Positions 40,701 through 52,700 of a DNA stretch of 64,000 nucleotides are shown piece by piece. The stretch is taken from assembly GCA_014607495.2 (NCBI GenBank), contig CP053157.1, positions 4,960,001 through 5,024,000 on the forward strand, in the 5' to 3' direction. The stretch is from Carposina sasakii. Its lineage: Eukaryota > Arthropoda > Insecta > Lepidoptera > Carposinidae. The notes under the pieces were generated by a model, which saw only the letters and a program-made list of their open reading frames with translations, was not told the DNA's origin and did no database searches. Position numbers and translations under genes: made by a program. Every line of letters begins with the position of its first letter. Positions within the stretch are counted from its first letter, which is position 1.

Positions 40701-43700
40701 AAAAAGCATGGTTCATTGTTGTGAAGATCATTTTGACGTAAGTATAGTGTACTTTTATTTTAGATATTATTATAATCTTTTGTAATTTGATATAAAAACA
40801 TTAAATCAGGTCAGAGGTGCAAAACCTTTGGTAACAGAAACTTTATTTCGCTAAGTAAGCTTACTTATATATCTTAGTTTGACTGAAATTTGGACAGGAC
40901 ATTATTATTAATATATAATATCTTGGAATCAATCGAGCTTTATATAATACATAAAATATTAACAAACAAATGGAATAGGTACTTAGGTACACTCGTTAAT
41001 GTCAAGGTCAAAAGTTCAATTCAAAAATTATTTTCGACGGTTTCTTAATTTCTAAAATCTTAACCTATTGTTTATGACGCAAGAATCATTTTCTTATGAT
41101 TCTTTAATCTATGTTTCTTGTTTATTACATTATCCGTTCGGTGCTGAGCCAAACTTTTCGGACTACATAGGGATAAAAAAGTTTTAGTACATCTGTTCCG
41201 GATTTATAATATGTAAATATATGTATACTAGTGGATGCCCGTGACTCCATTCCGCGTGGACTGCAGAAAAAACAAAATGTCGAAATTCTTCGTGACAAAA
41301 ATATTTTCCCGGGATCGTATATTTGTAAGCTATATTATTGTGAAGTTTCATCAAAATCCATTGAGTAGTTTTTGCGTAAGAGCAACAAACATCCTCACAA
41401 ACTTTCGCGTTTATAATATTAATAGGATCTCTAGATACGTGTTTAACCTTAGCCTCCTATATCCTAGTCCTCTAAGCACAGAGTACCCCTAAAAGATTCC
41501 GCATACAAGGCAGCAGCTGCGCACCACGAGTATATGCAATTGCACTCATGTAAACGAAAACTTCAATTCTTTACACCAGTACCGACCAAGTATTTGATCT
41601 GCGTGCGCGTGATTTCGTTGCATTTTCTAATTTACTTTTTGTATTGTTTTTACGCGTAAAAGTTTTTAAAAAATGACAACGTGTTCTGTAAAATGGTGCG
41701 GGAAGAGTTCCAGAACAAATAGCTATAAGAAAGATGGCATAACTTTTCATCTGTAATTAAAAACATTTTACATTTTATGTCTTACGGAGCTCAAGTTACA
41801 TTGGGTAAAAAAATGTTGCTCCGAAAAATGACAGCTCCCGTTTATGTCTTTTGGAAAAGTCTCTTTCTCTCATTATAATAATTAGTATGTTTATCGCCTT
41901 TTGTTTCTTCCAGTGTTTGACGTTGACAGAACTGGTGTTGGACGAATTCAAGAAATTGAACGTATCGATATAAGTAATGATTTTTAACAAAATAAAATCA
42001 TAAATTTAGTTACGTTTGTTATTTTATACTGATTATAAATAAGTGATTAATAGTCTACTAATATATAAAGCTAGAGAGTTTTTTTTAGCTTAACACGCTA
42101 ATGTCAGGAACTACTGGTTCGGTTTGAAAAAATATTTTTGTGTTGGATAGTTCATTAATCTATCGAGAATAGTTATTAATTAATCGAGGAAGGCTAGGTT
42201 TTTTTAGTAGAGTACTTTACGCTAACGGAGTCGCGGTATAGGTACAGCTAGTCTATACAAATAAATAAAATTGAAGTGTCTGTTTGTAACTCAATGCAAA
42301 AGACTCTTGACGCCATCGACATCTATTGGCTGTCTGTTTGTTCCCGCAAATCTCTGAATCGACCGATTTTGACGGGACTTTCACTGGCAGATAGTTGATG
42401 TAATAGGGAGTAACATAGGCTTATTTTTATTCAGAGCAAAAATCCCAGGATGATTTTTGGCGGGATGAACATTAATTTTCTGTTTTTTCGGTAGTTTTCG
42501 CGAACGAAGTCACGGCGAACTGCTAGTAATTAATAATTTGCAGAATGTTGTTACACACTTCGGACTTTAGCCGTAACATATGTAAATTATATGATTAGCG
42601 GACTATTTAACATAGACATATAAAAAAAAAACAGTTTGATCGGCACCTATTCCGTTTAAACATATGCGTTTAAACAAACTCTTTAGCTTTTTAATATTAG
42701 TATTTATTAAAACACATAAAATTTTGTAAGTAGAAAAAAAGCATGTTTTTTCTATTTACTATATGATATTATTTCATCAAACAATAATTTCATCGATATA
42801 TTTATCGGCACGGCAAATTGACTCGACTACATCACTATAGGATATTACTGACCTTGAAAGAACCAATCACGGCACTGTTGTGAGGTATCCCCCAGCTCTT
42901 CCTACCGCCTAATTTGGTGACTTTTGTCTAGTGCAAAACAGCAATAATGCGGATCTTTAGGGGGTGATCTGTGCCTCTTAGTTTATCTAGTTTTTAGTTT
43001 TAGGTTATAACACCATACAAACTAAAACTTAAAGGTTTGATACCTAGCTAGAGTGCCTTTCACATATACATACATACATAAATACATACATATAATCACG
43101 CCTCTACGGGGTAGGCAGAGCACCAAGGGCCATATACTATACTCCATACACCATAATATGGTGAAATAGAAAATGTGGTCATATTATAAGTACTGTGTGT
43201 ATGACCACATTTTCTGTTTCACTGCATACAAAAAAATATTAGTTCCTAAATCAGGCATAGGATCTATTCTATAAAATTGAGAATAGTATTACGATAAAAA
43301 ATAAATAGGGTCGATTTTGTGTATGTACCTACCTATGTAAAAAAAAGAGAACAATATAGAACAGATATTGACAATTTTCATTAGAGTTCATTGCAATATA
43401 ATTTATTTTCTTTTTTTGTCATCTGTCCCACTATGTATTATGTAAGTATGTCCATTTATTTATTTATTTTATATAAAGTAATTAGTATTTATTGTTATTG
43501 TAAGTTTTTGGTATGTATGTTTATTTTATGATTGTGTACACATACAATCCGCCTATTTATATATTTTCTCTCTATCCCAACTGGTTTGCTGGAAGAAATC
43601 TCTTTAAGAGATAAGCTCGCCTTTGTACATTATCTATGTTATATACTTACCTGCTGTATATTTTCTGTGTACAATAAAGAATAAAGAAAGAAAGAGTTGT

Positions 43701-46700
43701 AATGAAGAAGAAGAAAGAAGAAGAAGTGGTAGAGATAAGCTTGCCATTGTACATGCATCTCTTCTTTAATGTTGTATGCCATATTTCTTTTTGTGTATGT
43801 GCAATAAAGAATAAAGTTTAACTTACCTTTGCATTTTTACGCCTCGCATTTCGACGGCAAAGAAATCATTATTTGTCGCTAAATAATGAGCAACCATAAA
43901 TCCATCTATTTTAGGTAGGTTATCTGATTATCCTTTATAAAGCCTTCGTCCATTCTAATAACAATTCACACAACTAGAAGCGAATAAAGAATAAAAAAAC
44001 ACTGCGCGGGACCTATTCACTGCTACTGCTGGGCGCAGAGTGTTGAGAAATGACGTCATCCGGGTTTCAGTGACTTTTAGCGGGGCGAAAAATTACGCGA
44101 ACTTTGAATGCTTGTAAAATCAAAACTACTAGGTATTTTTAAATAAGACAAATACTAGTGTATTTATATATATAAAAGCTTTACTGTAACTAAGTTTCAA
44201 GTCATTTTACATACCTATGAACATACCTCATTATTACATTAAAGAACATAGAAAAACCTAAGAAGAGAACATTCAGATACAGGCAAAATCAGTTGCCTCA
44301 ACTGCCTGCCTGTTTACATATATAATATAAACACATTCATACATGTAAAATTTCCGCGTGGAAGAGAATTAATTATAAATTATTCCTTCACAGCTACAGG
44401 TGTTATATCATCGTCAATAAGGCCGGCTGCTGCGGCTCCACGACCTCTGCCTTTATTGCAACGAAATTATCAGCAAACTAAGGTATTTCCAATATCCATT
44501 AAAATTTTTCAGTATCTACAGATGTTATATCTGGGATTTTATGAAATCCCGGCCATATTTGAAATAAATTAACTTTAATTAGAACATTTCGGGTCACGCT
44601 AAAATCCCCACAAATTACTTGTAAATTTGCCATCTATTAGACACTGCTACACATTTTCTATAAGTAATCAAAATTGTTATCTCTTTACGGTAGTTTTAGA
44701 TAATATCACAATAATGTCTCCGACATTCGAATTTCGCTCATGGCGGCCTATTTCAACGAAGATTAGCCAATTGTGAAGGAGATATTATAGTGCATAAGTG
44801 TGTACGCAAACTCTCCTATTTATTTAAATAAATATTCCCTTACTATTATAGTCTTATGGGAGGAAAAGGTGACACGACCGGAGAGAGATCAGATGCAGTT
44901 TTCGATTATAGTAGGATATATAGATCCTACTGCAGATGTACGACGCTTAAACAGATCTATTTAATAAACCTCATTTTACAAACATTTACGATTAGGAAAA
45001 ATGTATCTACTGGGTTGCCTACGAAAATATAGCCGCAAGTATTTTCTTCAAGCAACAGCTGGCAACCCCCACTTTCGGTCAAATTGAAACAGGCAACTAG
45101 TGTTGAGTAGGACATACAAGAGGCACTTCATTTGTCCCGGACATGACGTCAAAATGTAAGAGTGCCTCGAAATTTTAAATTGTACTACTTCAATTTTCTT
45201 GTCGCGGTCGAGCTTGAACGGTCGAGCGAGGCAGGCAGACAAACGACAAGCACGTCACGTGATCACGTCACGGTCGTCGCGTCTGACATTTTGAGCGAGA
45301 GAGAAATATATTGTCTTCCATGCGAGGCGAGGCGCCATGACAAAAGCACGTCGCGTCTGACATTTGAGGCGTCAGGAGGCGCGCATATTTCGTACTATAA
45401 TAACTTCAAATGGTTCAGTCAGTAGGTACGCCTCGCCTTATTTGAAGTGGGACATTGTACTGGCTCAGGACAAAAAAGAGGCTACTCTTACAAACTCTTT
45501 TTCAAGTCGTGTCCTACTCAACACTACAGGCAACCTTATACTATAACTAGCGGTCGCCCACGACTTTGTCCGCGAAAGGGGGCATTGCACCCGTGCGAAG
45601 CCGGGGCGGATTGCTATATACCCTATAGACTTCCTCGATAAACGGGCTATCTTACACTGAAAGAATTTTTCAAATCAGACCAGTAGTTCCTGAGATTAGC
45701 GCGTACAAACAAACAAACTCTTCAGCTTTATAATATTAGTATAGATAATCAGAAAAAAATTGCTTTCTTCTGATATTTTTTTTACAATTAAATAGGCAAA
45801 CATTTGACCGCCATCGTGCCCGATGTTAAGCAAGATGCGGCCTCAGGTGGTACATTTTTGCCTAGAAAGTACCTATTCACTCTAGCTTTGAAGAGACCAA
45901 TGTTGTAGTGCTCGGGAAATACATCGACAGGAAGTGCATTCCACTCCTTAACCGTTCGCATTACAAACGAGTTAGCATAACACTAATGGCCCGCCTTCGC
46001 TTCGCTTCGGTACATATCCTCTAAAATTTGGAATTCCCGTTTGTCCCGTTCCCGTGGGAATTTCGGGAAATATGTCCTCAGTGCTTCCTTACACTCCCTA
46101 CCGAATATACCTGTCATATTTTATCATTATGTGTCAAGTGGTTTCCGTAAAAATTGGGAATTCCCGTTTGTCCAGTTCCCGTGGTAATTACGGGAAATCT
46201 GTTCTTTTTGCTCCCTAGCAGTCCCTAATATACATACATCTTCGATTTCAACTTCATAGGTATAACGGTTTTGTTAAAAAATTTGTATTTCAGTTTGGGG
46301 AATTTCGGGAAAGTTCTCAGTTCATTCTTACACTCCCTACCGAATATACCTGTCATATTTCATCTCTATATGTCATGTGGTTTTCGTAAAAACTTGAAAT
46401 TCCTGTTTGTTCCGTTTCCATGGGAATTTCGGGAAACCCGTTCTTAATGGTCTTTTACACTCCCAAACAAACATACACACCTCATGTGTGTACGACAAAC
46501 GGTTTATTTTTATACTTATTTTATAAGCTTTTGTTCCGGTACAGTAGAAATTTCGGTAATAATTTGGAATTCCTATCTGCCCGTTTCCATGTGAATTTTG
46601 GGAATTCCGTCCGTACTCTCTTACACCCCTAACGAACATAAACACCAAAAAGGGAGTGGGTGTAATTTACTTGTGAAATTTTAAATTTATTTGTATGTGT

Positions 46701-49700
46701 CCGTTTCTTCGTGGGGTCATGTAGGTATGTTGTTTTCGCAATTCTTTTTGGACTAATTTTACACTCATTTTCGGAGCTTATTCCCTGCAAAAAAACAAAC
46801 AAACAATCAAATTTTACCTCTTTATAATATTAGTATAGATATATGTATATTCCGTCAAAAAAGACATAAGCATAGAAACATACACATTTAAAGTGGGCTG
46901 CCAGGCACTTGTGTATTTGGACACTTGTGAATAAACAGATGAGCGTCGTACATCCGCAGTGATATCTTACGCTATACGCTGTTAATGACGTCACAGGTGG
47001 TGGGCGTGAACCCGGCGGCGCGCAGCACGACCCCGGTGGGCAACAGTGCGCCGGCGCAGCTGTACTACGAGGTCCCGCGCGCCGCGCAGACCGCGCCGCC
47101 GCCCGCGACACCGCCCGCGACCCCGCCCGCCGCGCCGCCCGCCGCCGCCTCGCACGCCGCGCAACTGTTACTGCCCACGGCGCATGCGCTCGCCTCGCTC
47201 GCACCCGGTACGTAGTAATGTTACCTATGTGACAATAGATTCATTTTGAATTGTATCAGGTGTTCTATTCGGATGTTTAAATATGCAATTGGTGTTGGCC
47301 ACCGGCCAGGGCGTTTACGTAACTTGCAGTAGCAAAGCCGAAGCAATGCCATTGCGAAAATTGTTAGTCCCGCGCACTCGCCCACTCACAGTTTTATTCT
47401 GCTAACCAGCATATAAAACGATGCACATATCCTAAAATCACATTACAATAAAATATAACTTATCTATCAGAAAACATGATATTGATATACATGCTTTACA
47501 AATTAATTCTAACAAAATATTACACCCTACCAGCTTTTCTCGCCGAATCCTAGTACCATAACTTAACGTAGCTACGAAAATAACATAACAGATATTGTCC
47601 GTTTGTATTGCAGTATGTTCGGCGCCCCCCGCGTCGCATGCCGCGCAGCTGTTACTGCCCACTGCGCATGCGCTCGCCTCGCTCGCTCCCGGTACGTTCT
47701 TGTATACTTTTATAACTGGAATGTTTAAAGCCATTACATGCCATAGACAAGAAAACACGACCCAGCTTTGCTAGGAACATGCGTTCACTGAGGTGATGTT
47801 ACATAGATCCTACAGCCTAAAAGCCAGATGTCTACGCTCATCGTTTTAGCGAAAGCTCGCCGAGTTTTTTAATCGACTCTTACGATATGCACGGAATGAG
47901 ATGCAGCTGATGTATTCTAATGAACCCCCAGATTAGTACATGACAAACTATGTTATGTAGTTGTAAAGTTCTAAATATAACTGTAACTCATGTCATGCAC
48001 TAATTGTATATAGGTGCAGTATCAAACCAGTCGGCGAACTCAGGCCCAATGTCAGAGATGCGACAGACAGCGGCGCCCGTCTCTCTCACACAACCCAGAC
48101 CTACCATATTGAGAAAACGGGATAGCGATGGGTAAGTTACACAATGTCTATCTCAAGGATATTTTATTACATGTAAATTTTCATATTTCTGCAACCAGTG
48201 GTCTAGCTCTATGTTTTGCGTTGTCTGTCTGTCATTCAGTAACGAAATATTTTTGTACAAGTGTATGTATTAGTCAATTTCAAATTATGTGCGTTTCTCT
48301 TATACACGAGACTAGAAAGATTACCTTTGAAGTCTATAAAAGCAAAGATTTTTTTTTGTTTACATTTAAAAAACCAGAGAACAAAATGTAACTTTAAAAA
48401 ACTTGTATTGCAAAAATTTTTGAGTGCTTATGACCCCACCTTCCTGCTGTTTATACAGGTTGATTTTTGGTCGTCATAAATATACTGCGTTTTTCTCCAT
48501 AAATGCACATTGACGCGTGTATGAAGATTTTTCACGAGAAATAATTATTATCTGTCTATGGAAAACTAGCATAAACACTGGACACTATGAATTTCGCCTG
48601 ATCAAGTAATTAAAAAAATGAAACAAAAAAATTTACATCGTTTCCCAGCATTTTTTTGGCATAAACTAACTTTATTTAATATATTGAGCACGTACCCTTC
48701 GTTAAGGGTGGCAACGAAAAAAACACTGTATAAAGTAAGTGAAATAAGAGCAATGAAGAAGGAAATAAGAGATAATATTGATATATGTATTGATACATAT
48801 ACATATTACGCAAAATAGGCGCACAGACGTCGAGTTGAGGAAACAAGCCCGTTCTACCATACCATACCATATGTATTGATTGCTTTTCATTGCTTTATAA
48901 TGTTATTTATTTAAATGATAAGTTAATACAAATCCTACTAATATTGTAAACGCGAAAGTTTGTGAGTATGGATGTTTGTTACTCTTTCACGTAAAAACGG
49001 CTGGAGCGATTTTAATAAAATTTGGTATGGAGTTAGCTGACACCCTGGATTAACACATTGGCTACTTTTTATCCCGGGATAATATTTTTAACCTGGATAA
49101 TTTCGACATTTTGTTTTTTATGCAGTCCACGCGGACGAAGTCGCGGGCGTCCACTAGTGATAAATGTATTTGCAACGCAGGTCACCTACAAAGTCAGTCG
49201 GTGTAGAGACAAGTTACTCGCGGCCCGGCTGGGAAGGCGTACCCTGGGGACAGTTGACTGACCACGAAGATGTCAACAATGGTGAGTATGTACATAGAAT
49301 AAGGTACTTTATAGGTACTCGCTGAGCATTCATTCGTCATGTAATTCAGAGCTATCTGGTGTTGGGAGATGTGTATAGTATACTTCATCATCTACTTACA
49401 CTTCTCCCATCACTTACGGCCAATTTCTATACGAGAGATCAAAAAGAATCTCGGATTCTTTTATTCCTAATTTGAAATTTTGTTTCAAAACAATTGAAGA
49501 TTAAATCTGAGATATGTAAAAAATCTCTCGAGATCATTTATAGAAATTGGCGGTTGGTGCCCTTCCAAAAATAGTGTTGCTCGATATTTGAGCGATGTTT
49601 TTATACCCAGATGACCAAATTTCCTTGGGTGAGCTGACTGATAATAATTTTTCAACATGGCATTAAAATCTGTCGACATCAAACATGTTCTGTGAATGGG

Positions 49701-52700
49701 TTGATAAATATAGAAATTCGTGTACTATATTTCTTCACTCCGGCGCACAGGGCTATTACGTAACTTGCAGTAGCGAAGCCGAAGTAATGCGATCGCGAAT
49801 ATTGTTAGTGTGAATACTCGCTCCGCCCATTAATGGTAAGCTAAAACAAGGCGGATACCATAATCTGGGCCATACCATCCTTTTCTCGAAGCAGTTCAGG
49901 CTATTTTCGAACCCCATATAACTTCATTGTGGATAAAACTAGAACTGACTTTTCAGTAACCAAGCAGATAAGATGTTGTTAAGTTAGCTATTTAATAACT
50001 TAAGACAGAAGGTCCCTTAGTAGGGACTGAATAAATTAATAACCAAATTGGTATTACTTGGATCTCACAAGTTTTTACGGTAGAACAACGTGAGTTGCGA
50101 GACTTGGTTTTTTTTTACTAATATTGTTGAGATTGAGCGCACAAAATGGATACACTTAAAATATTGTTGTGTGCAGCTAACTCTGGTGGTTCTACGACGA
50201 TGTCGGCGTCGTCGTCCCCGACGCGGGAACCGTCGCCTGCAGACACTGACGCGTCACCACGGAAGAAGCCACGGAAGCAGATGTAAGTACCCGCTCATTA
50301 TACACTCCAGAGTCTACTTATTACCATCGACTTGCGACCATATAGAATAGAATACTATTTATTAGAAAATTACACATACACGGACAGAAACAACATAGAA
50401 ACAACACATCACTATATATTATATATAAAACAAAGTCGCTTCCCGCTTTCTGTCAGTGCAATGGCCGTTCACGCGGACTAAGTCGCGGGCGGCCACTATG
50501 TAGTTAGAAATAAGGTAGAAATAGATACAATACATAAGAGTAGGTAAACCGGTGAGAACGCACATGTAAAAAAGAACAGTCCCTTTTTTGCTGAAACAAG
50601 ATAGGAGTGCCTACCTTGCAAGCAATGCTGGTTTCTGAAAGGGACCTATAGGTAGTTGACGTTATATCATCAATCTCAATCACATTCGATGACAGTGTAA
50701 TGCCTTGTTAACTTTTTCAATTTATATATACTTTCTAGCGACCCGCCCCGCACGGGTAAAATGCTAATACTATACATATAAACCTTCCCCTTTGAATCAC
50801 TCTACCTAATTAAGAAAACCGCATTGATATCCGTTGCGTAATTTTAAAGATCTAAGCATACATAGGGACAGACAAACAGCGGGCAGACAACTTTGTTTTA
50901 CACTATGTTATGATGACTAATGAACTCAATTTCAAAGGTAACACATTTTCAAAGGCCATAAGCCTTAATTATATGAATATATATCATATATTCATAATTT
51001 TTATTAATTTATTTTTGTCCTCGCTATACTAAACGTGAATTAAGGAATGCAGCCTTTTACAGGGAATTTACCCTCTACCCCCAGAATATTTACCAATGTG
51101 TAAAGACTACTTAATTACAGGTTGAGTAATGAAGTGCGGCAATGTGACTACCAACCAGACGAATCTCCGCCTTCGCCCCCGCCCGTCAATATCATACCTC
51201 CTAAACGTGAGTATTAAGTTAATTATTTAGTTTATTGGATAGCTTTATACATCAAAAAATAATATTTTTATACAGTGTGATTCCCCATAAAGCGCACATA
51301 ACGCGTGGGATCAAAGTAGACCTTAATTGTTCGACGAAAAAAATAATTTAAAAAACCCCCACTCTTTTATTATTTTTAGAGGCATTTTATTTTTTTTGGT
51401 CGAACTATGGTTCTATTATGAGAAAAACACGATATCTCGAACACTAAAGGATCTATCGTGTTAAAATAAACTGAGTGGAAATAATAAAGACCAGGTGATA
51501 CTGATAACCTTGCCAAAAAAAATGCTGGGAAAAGATGTAAATTTTTTTGAAAAAAAAAAACATTTCTTGATCGGGCAAAATTTATAGTGTCCAGTGTTTA
51601 TGCTAGTTTTTCATAGACAGATATTAATTATTTCTCTTGAAAAAATCTTGCTACGCGCCGCGCGTCTTAAGTGCATTTATGCAGAAAAACGCAGTCTATT
51701 TACTCAACCTTAATATCCGTTCCCGGGTATGCTTCCACGGAGAAAAATGATCGTGATGATGAGGAGATTCCGTAGTTTTCGGGTACGTTGACGACCAAAA
51801 ATCATCCTGTATGGTCAAACCACGCCACGGAGTTCCGATCGGAGAACAGAAAAATAGTCGATTTATTATAAAGTCGTGGAAGGCCGTTTCTTCGCCCGCG
51901 CTTATTTAGAAATCCTGTTGATTTCCGTTCTCGAAGGAATTTCGGAAAGTCTTTTCTTATTAGAATTTCTACGCTTCCTACGGTATAAGGTCGAAGGGAG
52001 ATACATCACAAAAAACCTGGACTATGTAACTTTGTATACAGTTGTCGACTGTCCCTAATAAACGATTGTCTTGTCCTAACCAGGCCCGCAGCTAAGCGCG
52101 AGCTACCAATGCGGCTGGCGCGCCACCGCCCTGCACTTCACGCGGCCGGCGGACGTGCGGCGCCGCGCCCCGCGCCCCGCCGACATCCTGCAGATCGCCG
52201 CGCGCCGCCACGTGCTGGCCAGCGCCGACGGCTGGCGGGTGCACCACCTCACCGCGCAGATGGACGCCCTGGTCGGTCTGTCTGTCTGTCCCCTGAGATA
52301 GCTCCTCGCCCGCCGACATCTAGCGTCTAGTCCAGGCCCGTCCAACATAGGCCACAATGCGGCCCGCATAAGCCCTTCATCCGGCCCGCGACGACATCCA
52401 TTTAATTTTATCATCTAACTAAATACTTGACTGCAAGAGCTGTCCATGTATGTTGACCACCTGGTAACTGCTTAGATTATTTTTATTATATTTTAATAGT
52501 GCTACTTTAAATCGTTGCTGTTGGGAATTTCTTTTGGCCCGCTACGGTTACAAAAGTACTAAACTTGGCCCTTCACAAAATTATGTTGGACACCCCTGGT
52601 CTAGTCGTATTTGTTGAAAAAGGCTGCTTGTAGACTTGGACGGACAACGGACCGTGTTTTTTGACGGATCGACGGTGGTATATGGCGCACTATGACGGCT

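Noticed and set aside
40573..40785. A 70-residue protein starting MLCQNVQ
   Set aside because: It starts out of frame with the THAP finger and becomes THAP-like only after a frameshift; treated as a broken transposon exon.
43062..43135. CRISPR-like short repeats
   Set aside because: A simple (ATAC)n microsatellite tail of a mobile element; no CRISPR array is expected or seen.
45162..45546. Two plus-strand open frames of 60-87 codons
   Set aside because: They sit inside the 429-bp hAT-like element, which is non-autonomous; the translations have no domain.
46830..47249. Arg/Ala-rich and Pro/Arg-rich open frames near 47,000
   Set aside because: Shadows of Sap130 exon 6 in other frames; the chosen frame has matching splice phases and the duplicated peptide.
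52092..52414. Open frames on both strands around 52,100-52,400
   Set aside because: Shadows of the GC-rich Sap130 exon 12 extending into the hAT MITE.
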